Below are positions 56,565 to 64,000 of a stretch of 64,000 bases of DNA, piece by piece (the first letter of the stretch is position 1; every line of letters starts with the position of its first letter). The notes under the pieces were generated by a model. The model was not told where the DNA came from. It saw nothing but the letters and a program-made list of their open reading frames with translations, and made no database searches. The stretch comes from Paraphysomonas bandaiensis (Eukaryota > Chrysophyceae). Position numbers and translations under genes: made by a program. The DNA lies in the NCBI GenBank assembly GCA_965644295.1, contig CBFFRP010000136.1, forward strand, positions 230,905-294,904. Reading direction: 5' to 3'.

Positions 56565-56936
56565 ATGGCAAAGAGTATTCGATCAAAGAAGATGCGGAAG
56601 AATCGCTCTGCTCTTCGCAAGACTGTTAGCGAGCCGATAGCTGAGAAGAGGCGTCAGATATTGGCGAAGAAACTTGAAGCATCAATAATGGAGAAGAAGG
56701 GACAGACAATCTTAGGTCTGAAATCAGTCTTTGGCACGAACTCTGGAAATCAGCATATTCCTTGCGATAAAACACCATCGGCCGAGTGCAATGATGAGCA
56801 GGAGGTTGACAGCGAAGTCGAGGAAATGGACCAGGATATAGCAAGCACGAAGGGTAAGGATAGGGTGAAGCTTCTAAAAAAGAAAGGCTCGAAATCAAAC
56901 CGTGAAACTGACAAGAAACTTGTTTGGTTTTCATGA
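56565..56936 (+). CDS. LLPH-like small nucleolar basic protein (ribosome assembly)
   Basis: A single exon encodes 123 residues. The start MAKSIRSKKMRKNRSALRKT is the hallmark of the LLPH/UPF0642 family, small nucleolar proteins linked to large ribosomal subunit biogenesis. A middle acidic stretch (DEQEVDSEVEEMDQDIAS) and a basic tail (KLLKKKGSKSNRETDKKLVW) follow, as in other members. The first ATG of the frame matches the family start exactly. It ends with TGA, showing that TGA is a stop codon in host genes. Confidence 0.82.
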   Translation: MAKSIRSKKMRKNRSALRKTVSEPIAEKRRQILAKKLEASIMEKKGQTILGLKSVFGTNSGNQHIPCDKTPSAECNDEQEVDSEVEEMDQDIASTKGKDRVKLLKKKGSKSNRETDKKLVWFS

Positions 56937-57232
56937 AATGGCCTAACTTGGTGTGTCATAGCAGAGTAGATACCTCCTGTTTAATATTTGGTACATGAAT
57001 CATTGAAAATATTTTTAATAATTGTATAAGAATATGTAGGTACGTTATTCGTACATTTTTCATGATATTGGTTCAATGCATAGTACTACTTAATCAGTTT
57101 GGTTCAAACTGTTGATTTAGAAATTCTGTAAAAATTATATTATCCCTGCGAGGGGCATAAATGGTTTCCTCAAGGGGAAGGTGACGACAATGAGAAAATT
57201 GTCGTGACTTACAACTTGCATCTGATAAATAC
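56937..57232. other. Non-coding stretch after LLPH
   Basis: AT-rich 3' flank; nothing recognised. Its last eight bases (ATAAATAC) are the left target duplication of the next element. Confidence 0.45.
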
Positions 57233-58747
57233 CTGGGCTGCGTATCAATTAGTTGATTTTCAACTAATTGTCAATTATTGAAATTGGGACAGCAAGTAAT
57301 AATTGCGATTAATTGGTAGAAGAAATACCGTCAATCTGACAGTGGCAAGGTATAATGGAATTGCGTATTAGTTATTGGAAAATATTATTCAATCTAGTCA
57401 AATTGGTTGACAAACCTAGTCACACTATTTTTGGTGGAATAACCTAGTCAAAGTAATAAATGACTCAACCTAGTCAATTTTGGTATTCAACCTAGTCGTT
57501 CTTATATCCATTGATTACACACTGTGACTGTCTAATGTACCATCTCACACCACACAATATATTAGTGACTTACAGAGCATCAAAACAAACATTCAGAATT
57601 CAAACACATCTACTTAACACAGGTGTATGTATGACTATCGAGCCTCTCTATAGCTTATAAGAATATAGCGATGGGTCCCCTGTCCCTGTGAGTATTATGG
57701 GGAGGACGGGTCCATGAAGCTGTGGATATAACTCACTCTATGATCTGCAGGAAATCTCGATACCTTCATATGCTGTGAGCTGTGAGTGATGGTGCTCATC
57801 TTCCTTCAGTTCTCCACTGAATGACTTCGATGACTGCATTGGCTTTCAGGAGTGAATAACTCCCCTTGTTTTTAGTCCAAGGAAGTAAAAAGGAGGTTTT
57901 CAAGGAACAAAGTTGTAAAAATAGCATCATTGAAGTGGACTGTGGAGCTGCAGCGGAACATCAGTATCATGAGGAGTGTGTCGTGCAGAGCGACGGGTTA
58001 TACGATTCTTGACGACGTCTACCAGAAAGTCTGACACTTGCAGAAGAAGATCGCAATCATTCATTAGTGAATGATCATATTCAACATCAAAATTGTTTTG
58101 ATACAAGTAACGATCATGTTGCAATATCCTATTATGTTATTGTAAAATAATTTAATTGGTAACTATATATATTTGAGAGATTTGCGTATTATAAACACAA
58201 AGCAAGTGTTTTTTGATGACTTGCTCCGGTAACTGAGAACCCTAAAGAACGCTAGAAACCTTCGTAAGAAAGATCTGTTATATGCGTATATAGTAGCATC
58301 AAGCAAGATACCAGTAGGAGGGACTCCACGTTTAGAATTATTTACTGCTATTTGCTTCAATTTGGCCACTTGCTATCATACGGGTTGGTTTGCCGGTTTA
58401 GTCTAACTCCAGGTGAAATGGCGCATGTCAAACTGGTACAACTACGAAACGACTTGAAATTCTTTCAGTGTATGATGTCAATAGAATTACAAGAGGAAAG
58501 GTGAACACGATTATTCATAACGTTGCTTTTGAAAAGGCAGTCGTAAAGATTCAAGGTGGCAACAATGCGTTACTTACGCGGTAAAATATCGAATTGATAT
58601 ATTTTCGCCCCTGAGATGAAATAGAAAGCTATATGTTGCCAGCTAATGTATACCTACATACATGAGTACGTAGTTCAGTATAAATTAAATTGCAATTATA
58701 ATTACTAACTACAACAACCTGTGCCGAGTAATTGTTACGCAGGCCTA
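57233..58747. mobile_element. Second hAT-type element, 1.5 kb, degenerate
   Basis: Left end CTGGGCTGCGTATCAATTAG (57233) and right end TTGTTACGCAGGCCTA (to 58747) match the ends of the hAT at 40236 with few changes. The flanks are a perfect 8-bp duplication ATAAATAC (57225-57232 and 58748-58755). Inside, 58500-58560 is homologous to the AAFEKAVVKIQ part of the other hAT's transposase, broken by stops. It also holds CTAGTCA-type repeats at 57375-57500. Confidence 0.88.
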
Positions 58748-58755
58748 ATAAATAC

Positions 58756-59073
58756 AGGCAGTGGATGCAACTACGACTGAATAAGAAATAACAAGTCCCT
58801 ATAGAATCCATAAAATGTAATATTGATGTAATTCTAAAATATTATTATTATTTATATTATTATAAATATATTATATCTTTTTAATAAAAAGTTATTAGTA
58901 TAATATTAATATCTTATTTTAATGAGTTGAAGGTTTAGGGTAATTTTTAAGAAAAATAGATAAAATAGTTACTATAATATATTATATATTATAATATGTA
59001 TGTAACTATATTATAATAATATGAGAAAAAGGGGGTCAACCATATATAGTACATATATATATTAGCTACTACG
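58756..59073. other. Extremely AT-rich stretch
   Basis: 58810-59030 is almost only A and T, with runs such as ATTATTATTATTTATATTAT. Composition resembles 63040-63240 near the right end. No coding sequence. Confidence 0.5.
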
Positions 59074-59315
59074 TTAATACACTGTCGATTTATATATCAG
59101 CTGTGTATTGTCGTCAAAAACACATCTCTCAATAGACTCTTTTACCTCTGAATACTTCATTGTGTCGGTATCAGTAAACGCTTGCTTCAGCCAACACGAA
59201 ATACACGCTCTGCAATGAGTTCTCGACTCATATCTCATATTCTCCAAATATAGTACTGTGAAGCCATAATTTATTACTCTCTTGTTGCTCCTGCATGTCT
59301 TAAACCTCCATGAAA
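59074..59315 (-). pseudogene. Short unidentified coding relic with a CxxC motif
   Basis: The minus-strand frame is open from about 59315 to TAA 59076-59074. An ATG is at 59238 (55 codons). Segments VINYGFTVLYLENM, THCRACISCWLKQAFTDTD and SEVKESIERCVFDDNTQL look coding. No family recognised. Confidence 0.35.
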
Positions 59316-59463
59316 GATCTTAATAAACGTACAGTGAAATCTCTCTGGTACCCATCTCTGCCAAATAGTTCTTCCAGCAGGTATTTATTCATCGCCTGTG
59401 GATTTTATATATATATCCCTTCACCGATATAGTTGGGTTCAGTAGGTAGCTAGCAAATAACGT

Positions 59464-59709
59464 ATGGGACTTAATCAAGTATTAGTTAGGTACCCACCAG
59501 ACCCCCACCCGGATCTACCTCTAAGTACGCGCTCAGAATGGGGAATTTCTTGCCTATATATTATATCACAAGTAGTAAATGTCTTATTATATATTATAGC
59601 TATATACAAACTGATTCGAGTGCCGGTTAGATATACTTTTGCTCACGCACGTTTAACAGTTCGTATGTTACCGATCCGTACTTATCGTAGTTGGATGCCC
59701 CCCGTGTAA
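59464..59709 (+). CDS. Unidentified ORF, 81 codons, one hydrophobic segment
   Basis: MGLNQVLVRYPPDPHPDLPL then ISCLYIISQVVNVLLYIIAI and a basic tail. No family recognised; it may be a mobile-element fragment or chance. Confidence 0.25.
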   Translation: MGLNQVLVRYPPDPHPDLPLSTRSEWGISCLYIISQVVNVLLYIIAIYKLIRVPVRYTFAHARLTVRMLPIRTYRSWMPPV

Positions 59710-59779
59710 TGCTTACCCGGAGAATTTATTCCAGATTTATCCAGACTTTGAGGCTGGCGGTGTAAGTCGTCTGTATTGA

Positions 59780-60106
59780 TTCCATAGAGAGATCGGCGAA
59801 AGGATTGGCAAAAGCAATCTGAGATCGGCTGTCGGCTGTTTTAATTGGTTCTTCTCTTTCCAAGAAACGTTAAAGGGTTTGACTCGGGGAGTCCGAGGTT
59901 GTTACTGTATTTCCCCTTGGGATAAGGGTTACTATCACGAGATAGAGGCCGCCATAGAGAAAACTGACACCAAAGCTTGCTCAGTGGAGGAGTTTAGACA
60001 CCTGATAGGTACCTACGATGCAAATGAGGTGTTCCTGGTTTACACCACTAGTAAAAAGGGCCTGATTGGGGCGTTCAGAGCGCAACTGGAGGAGAAGAGG
60101 CTATAA
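59780..60106 (+). pseudogene. Unidentified coding fragment, C-terminal part
   Basis: Open from 59780 to TAA 60104-60106 without an ATG at the start. Convincing coding character: SNLRSAVGCFNWFFSFQETL, GCYCISPWDKGYYHEIEAAI, EEFRHLIGTYDANEVFLVY and GLIGAFRAQLEEK. It may be the end of a mobile-element or viral-type protein. Not recognised. Confidence 0.4.
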
Positions 60107-60502
60107 TAGACATTTTAAACCCAACGTCTGCGACTCATAACGATGGGGCATGATATGAATTATGTTAGTGAAACTGATATATATTGACTGTATAACCTCG
60201 TGACTATCTAAGATCCAATAATATTGATTGGCAGAAATAATACAATGAAATATAAGAGATGTTGATCACTATTTAATAACTGACAATTGCGTAAATTAAA
60301 AGTTCAGTTGTTTAATTTACACCATCCAAATGTCAGTTTCGGATACACGGTAATCCTCTGTCTAGAAATCTAATAATGTTTAATTACATTTAAAGTACTT
60401 CTTTGATGTATACGCACAATCAACACAGGTTTTACTATTGCTATTCAAGAAATGTAACCCACAAGTAGAGTCGACAAAATCCATTCACAACATAGTGTAG
60501 AA
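60107..60502. other. Non-coding stretch
   Basis: AT-rich 3' flank of the next gene; nothing recognised. Confidence 0.45.
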
Positions 60503-61651
60503 TTAGAAATTACGCTCCATATATTCCACAGTATGTGCCCATAAGGCCATTTCACAGTCACCATGCGTATCAGATATTTGGTTGATGATACAAAATGATC
60601 TTGTCATTTCCCTAATGGTATGTACGTCATCTTCATTGCTAGGACTAAATTCGGGAAAACAAAAATACTTATTGACCTTAACGAACATAAATTCGACAGG
60701 AATGCAGACATAAGATTCTTCCGCATTTTTCAAACCTTGGCTCATGTGAAGTTGGCCATTGTAATCTGTGTACGCTTCAACGTGAGGTACAACGGGTTGA
60801 AAATATTCTCTTTCATGCTCGGGTAGCCCAAGATTACGAGTGTTAAGTAACAATCCGCATCGTTCCGCCTCTCGGAACTGCTGCATTTCGCGTGCGGACA
60901 TGAGAGAAGTATCCGAGTTCCCAGTAAACACACGGGCGTTACGCCTTACTCTAGGCGAGTGCCGTTTCTTGATGATGATCAGTCCATCTTCAAATTTGAT
61001 ATGGTCTATCCATCTACCCATATATGCATCATGTGCACTTTTGGAGTTAATGTCATAAGCATACAAGTGATTAATATCATCCACAAGTAATTTGAAGTAC
61101 TCAATTGTAGTACCGGGATGTCGCATGCCTCCACCGTATACGTCTGTCCAATACGACGTACTGATATCTTCAACAATATATAAACCACCAGGTCGGAGAC
61201 CACGAAATGCCGCTTCAAATGTGGTAATAATATTTTTCGATATATGTGAGGCGTCATCAATAATAATATCGATATTGTGCTCTTCTAAGACGACTTGCAA
61301 CGGTGAAATATCCACAGCATCAAAGCAATAGACATATATTCCATCTCCGTATCCATCCTCATTGCACACATCTGGATCAATGTCCACTCCAACTACCGTA
61401 GACTCGGCGCCAAAATACTTTTTCCATATTTGCAGCGACCCACCGAACGACACTCCCAATTCCAAAATATTCACAGGGCTGCTCGTTTTCCTGTACGCCT
61501 CGAATTCGTACTCATACACATAGATATAATTTTCCCATTTATCTGCAAATCGCCCTCTGTGGGATTTAAATATACTAACCAATGAGTCCTGCGCTACGCT
61601 GCACACAAGAACAGCGCAAAATACAATATAACAACGTAGACTAACGTTCAT
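60503..61651 (-). CDS. Secreted or ER-lumenal class I methyltransferase-like protein
   Basis: A single exon encodes 382 residues. Residues 1-20 (MNVSLRCYIVFCAVLVCSVA) are a signal peptide. The core matches SAM-dependent enzymes of the type seen in antibiotic and sugar methylation clusters: NILELGVSFGGSLQIWKKYF (motif I), VVGVDIDPDVC (acidic residue binding the ribose), DIIIDDASHISKNIITTFEA and LRPGGLYIVEDISTSYW, then YGGGMRHPGTTIEYFKLLVD. An extra C-terminal 150-residue part has paired cysteines. No retention signal (HDEL/KDEL) is present. Substrate unknown. The gene is intronless, unlike most neighbours. Confidence 0.82.
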   Translation of the reverse strand: MNVSLRCYIVFCAVLVCSVAQDSLVSIFKSHRGRFADKWENYIYVYEYEFEAYRKTSSPVNILELGVSFGGSLQIWKKYFGAESTVVGVDIDPDVCNEDGYGDGIYVYCFDAVDISPLQVVLEEHNIDIIIDDASHISKNIITTFEAAFRGLRPGGLYIVEDISTSYWTDVYGGGMRHPGTTIEYFKLLVDDINHLYAYDINSKSAHDAYMGRWIDHIKFEDGLIIIKKRHSPRVRRNARVFTGNSDTSLMSAREMQQFREAERCGLLLNTRNLGLPEHEREYFQPVVPHVEAYTDYNGQLHMSQGLKNAEESYVCIPVEFMFVKVNKYFCFPEFSPSNEDDVHTIREMTRSFCIINQISDTHGDCEMALWAHTVEYMERNF

Positions 61652-61939
61652 CTACAGAAAGGCTCCCCCCAGTGTAAGGACATGCGACCTGGAGATGGGA
61701 CTGGAGCTGTGATTGGCATCATCAGTCACGGTGCTCTGGACACGCACGCACATGTGCTGACAGCCTTGCTTGTCATCTACACAGCTATACAGCATGGTAT
61801 ACCATGGTATACGGATAGGTATACATATATATACGTATAGCGAGTATTGGACGGATATGATATGCTTGTATTGAGAGCCTCAGCAGCCCCACTTCTTCCT
61901 GTCTGTTAGCCTCTCCAATAAAAACCACTCGGCACAAGT
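61652..61939. promoter_or_regulatory. Bidirectional promoter region (methyltransferase / TIM44-like)
   Basis: Contains CAGCTATACAGCATGGTATA then CCATGGTATACGG (61782-61815), a near palindrome made of the shared TATAC and CAGC words. Spacing between the two starts is 288 bp. Confidence 0.5.
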
Positions 61940-62593
61940 ATGCGGTATAGGCGGACCCTGTGGCCACTGATTCATAGGTTTAAGCTGCACGAGGAAGTGA
62001 GTGTGGAGGGCAGCCCCTGGGGGTGGCGCCCGCAGCAAGCAATAGAAGAGCTCGCTTCCTCCCCTTTACCGAAGAGCGAAATACCGTACTTCAACAGTTT
62101 ACTAGAGTCTGGGGCAATGGAATTCGATCGAGTGGTATTCTGCCGTGGTGCAGAGCAGGGCTATGCAGCAGTATACAAGGCATTTTGTGATGGCGAAGAC
62201 TTTACCAGTATGGATTTTGCAACACCTTCACTGTCTTTAGCTCTAAATTATTTGATTGCATTGAGTGAAAAGAAAAAGATATCGATCCCTGCGCTTAGCT
62301 TAACTAATATAGAATCTCGTGTGCTTGGATCATGGGTGGAATTAGGCATTGCGAAGTCTAATACTAACTTTTTGGGCTTATGGAGTACGGCAGAGATGAA
62401 GCGTGAGCTACTAGCTGGAGGTCTGGGGCCGGAATTTGGCTCTTGGGACGCAACTCCAGTCAGACAGCGTGTCCGTATATGCTATACACTTACAGTTGAC
62501 AACAGGGTAGACGTATGGGATTGGGAAAGGTGCTTACGAACGACTGGTAGTGATTGGACATTGTGCAATGTTAATAAAATATTAATTGAATAG
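61940..62593 (+). CDS. TIM44/MBA1-like mitochondrial protein (tentative)
   Basis: A single exon encodes 217 residues. The N-terminus MRYRRTLWPLIHRFKLHEEV is basic and amphipathic, like a mitochondrial presequence. The rest (YAAVYKAFCDGEDFTSMDFA, TPSLSLALNYLIALSEKKKI, ALSLTNIESRVLGSWVELGI and RQRVRICYTLTVDNRVDVWD) follows the helix-strand order of the Tim44-like cone domain found in TIM44 and in membrane-bound mitoribosome receptors (MBA1, mL45). No exact motif proves it. Upstream bases are promoter-like, so the start is probably correct. Confidence 0.5.
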   Translation: MRYRRTLWPLIHRFKLHEEVSVEGSPWGWRPQQAIEELASSPLPKSEIPYFNSLLESGAMEFDRVVFCRGAEQGYAAVYKAFCDGEDFTSMDFATPSLSLALNYLIALSEKKKISIPALSLTNIESRVLGSWVELGIAKSNTNFLGLWSTAEMKRELLAGGLGPEFGSWDATPVRQRVRICYTLTVDNRVDVWDWERCLRTTGSDWTLCNVNKILIE

Positions 62594-62913
62594 GAATGTA
62601 TGAGTGAATTATGCATCTCAATTAAATATAGTTACGTCACATATTTTTGTTGTTATTTGGAGCTCTTGAATAATACGATCGCGTTGAAGTGTTCCAAGCA
62701 CCGTACACACAAAACGACGAATATTTTTTTTAATCCGCTTTCATTCAGCTTAAGCTTCATTTTGGGACCCAATGTGAACAAACCCTTTAACTATAGAATA
62801 ATTTAAAGATATACAATAATTTTCTAGAGAATAAAGTCAACAACACTATACCTTGCTTTAGTTTTAGATTAGTAGATTGTAATTTTCAACACCGCTGCGT
62901 TCTACTCACCAGG
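62594..62913. other. Non-coding stretch
   Basis: AT-rich 3' flank of the TIM44-like gene; the frame at 62600-62806 lacks coding character. Confidence 0.4.
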
Positions 62914-63050
62914 CTAAAAAAACGAAGGGACGGAGGCAAGGGCAAGCCTTTTTCTACCCCACTGCCCCTCAAGGGGCCTCTTCTCTTCGAGTGTTTCCAA
63001 TTACAACCTTCGGTTGTAATTCCTTCTCTTTGCTAATTTAACTTTATATA
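62914..63050 (-). repeat. Double-hairpin element, copy B (inverted relative to copy A)
   Basis: Read on the minus strand it begins AAAGTTAAATTAGCAAAGAG, has stem ATTACAACC/GGTTGTAAT (63000-63020), stem GCCCC/GGGGC with loop (62964-62977), AGAAAAAGGCTTGCCC and a T run. The layout equals copy A at 36001-36130. Stem 2 differs in sequence but pairs in both. Confidence 0.75.
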
Positions 63051-63341
63051 TTTTTAATTACTTTATATATTATTAATAACTTTTAATTACTTTATATATT
63101 ATTTATATTCTTAAATAAAATTAATAACTTTATATATTATTTATAATGTTTATAATAAAAAGTAATATAGATAGTAAAGTAGATTTAATAAGTAGATTTA
63201 ATAGTAGATATAGGGGGAGGGAAAAATTAAAATGAAAAATAATTTAAATTTGTAAAGGTTATAAAACCCCGGGATTCTACCATTAAAACTACTTATTAAA
63301 TCTACTTTGTTATCTATATGACTTTTTTATAATAATGTATA
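63051..63341. repeat. AT-rich stretch with an inverted repeat
   Basis: AACTTTATATAT words recur five times from 63040 to 63140. Arms AGATAGTAAAGTAGATTTAAT (about 63168-63198) and its reverse complement (about 63286-63316) can form a long stem around an AT-rich loop. Confidence 0.6.
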
Positions 63342-63500
63342 ATGGCAATGCTTAAAGCTCTGGAATGTAGTTGTAGTGATATAATGGCGAATATGCTTAA
63401 AGCTCTGGAATGTAGTTGTAGTGATATAATGGCGAATATGCTTAAAGCAAAAACTCATAAAACCTTGAATTCTAATTTAAATATATATAAAATGGTTTAA
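63342..63500 (+). CDS. Small ORF with a 15-residue tandem repeat
   Basis: A 52-codon frame holds two exact copies and the start of a third of a 45-bp unit (first base of each at 63348, 63393, 63438). Each unit encodes MLKALECSCSDIMAN, so the repeat is in frame. It ends TLNSNLNIYKMV at TAA 63498-63500, 34 bp before the next gene. It may be a real peptide or only a 45-bp tandem duplication that happens to be open. Confidence 0.4.
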   Translation: MAMLKALECSCSDIMANMLKALECSCSDIMANMLKAKTHKTLNSNLNIYKMV

Positions 63501-63534
63501 AAAGAAATTATTATATACATATATATATATTACA

Positions 63535-64000
63535 ATGGCTGAAGAATGGAAAGTGATTGATGGATACAACAATAATTATAGTATATCAAATAAAGGAAAT
63601 GTGAAGAACAATAATACAAATAAGATACTGAAACAAGCTGTGAATAGAGGCGGATATAATAAACTTTGTCTCAGTGTGAATGGAAAGAAAAAAACAGAAC
63701 TAATCCACAGATTAGTTGCATTGGCTTTTATACCAAATCCAGAAAATAAACCTCATACAGATCATATAAATAATATCAAAACAGATAACAATGTCAATAA
63801 TTTGAGATGGGCCACTCGATCGGAAAATCAACATAACCATAAGTTAAGCAAAGCAAATACATCAGGTGTAAAAGGTATTGATTATCACAAAAGAAGTAAA
63901 AAATGGAGAGCGTCAATAAAATTAGACGGCATTAAAATCCACATTGGATACTTTGATACAATCGAAGAAGCAAAACAAGCAAGAATAAAAAGAGCGAATA
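63535..64000 (+). CDS. HNH homing endonuclease (NUMOD4-HNH-AP2 type), cut by the window end
   Basis: From ATG 63535 the frame is open to the last base (155 codons seen). Residues 1-45 are a NUMOD4 module (EEWKVIDGYNNNYSISNKGN). The HNH nuclease core follows: LIHRLVALAFIPNPENKPHT, DHINNIKTDNNVNNLRWATR (the D-H pair and the N of the motif) and SENQHNH. The last 45 residues start an AP2 DNA-binding domain (SGVKGIDYHKRSKKWRASIK, IHIGYFDTIEEAKQARI). Such enzymes cut one DNA site and spread themselves or an intron; they are common in phages and giant viruses. Lys/Asn-rich codon use and AT-rich flanks differ from host genes, which suggests transfer. Confidence 0.9.
   Translation, partial: MAEEWKVIDGYNNNYSISNKGNVKNNNTNKILKQAVNRGGYNKLCLSVNGKKKTELIHRLVALAFIPNPENKPHTDHINNIKTDNNVNNLRWATRSENQHNHKLSKANTSGVKGIDYHKRSKKWRASIKLDGIKIHIGYFDTIEEAKQARIKRAN

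Noticed and set aside
62914-64000. Firm call of mitochondrial DNA insertion
   Set aside because: Hairpins and AT-richness fit, but no mitochondrial gene is visible and a viral or homing origin fits the endonuclease as well.
1-64000. CRISPR array, rRNA genes, bacterial operon signals
   Set aside because: No regularly spaced repeats, no rRNA-like sequence; introns and gene content are eukaryotic.

Overview
The window is nuclear DNA from a eukaryotic microbe. Coding genes are cut by short GT-AG introns (about 37-79 nt), the standard code is used (host genes end in TAA, TAG and TGA), and genes are spread over both strands without operons. The ciliary protein CFAP52 implies a flagellated stage. 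The heat-shock-factor DNA-binding domain, with its FFKHNNFSSFVRQLNFYGF core, and an annexin/EF-hand fusion look most like stramenopiles (oomycete, hyphochytrid or labyrinthulid relatives). That placement is an inference from family resemblance, not proof.

Host genes in order: tRNA-Ser(CGA); cytosolic aspartyl-tRNA synthetase with an N-terminal WHEP-like hairpin; a leucine-rich-repeat/coiled-coil protein; ribosomal protein eS7; a protein with two tandem METTL21-type methyltransferase domains; CFAP52; mitochondrial malate dehydrogenase; a membrane protein with a very long Asp/Lys/His-rich repeat; an Mpv17/PMP22 protein; a heat-shock factor; a secreted, probably GPI-anchored Frizzled-like cysteine-rich protein; a short AMP-binding-like protein; succinyl-CoA ligase alpha; syntaxin-16; two signal-peptide-bearing methyltransferase-like proteins; an annexin-EF-hand protein; a Hyccin-like protein (weak); PHO88/SND3; LLPH; and a TIM44-like mitochondrial protein. 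They cover translation, TCA cycle, Golgi/ER traffic, cilium and stress regulation. Nothing suggests that neighbouring genes form one pathway.

Mobile DNA fills the rest. There is an inverted, dead Copia element (about 0.4-3.1 kb); a piggyBac-like element with an apparently intact intron-containing transposase (32.7-34.4 kb); a Copia gag relic (35.0-35.7 kb); a hAT element (40.24-43.96 kb) with terminal repeats and 8-bp target duplications, itself split by a Copia copy with LTRs that read as identical and a perfect 5-bp duplication; a reversed Copia 3' half next to a compositionally alien LINE-like RNase H island (44.3-47.7 kb); an unclassified terminal-inverted-repeat transposon (52.29-54.16 kb); and a second hAT copy with a perfect 8-bp duplication (57.23-58.75 kb).

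The right end (about 62.9-64.0 kb) changes character. It is very AT-rich, carries a double-hairpin repeat also found near 36.0 kb, a small ORF with an in-frame 15-residue repeat, and the start of a NUMOD4/HNH/AP2-type homing endonuclease of a kind common in phages and giant viruses. This is the most likely edge of a foreign insertion or a poorly described mobile element.

Intergenic regions upstream of many host genes share TATAC/GTATAC and CAGCAG-rich tracts, which may be promoter sequence.
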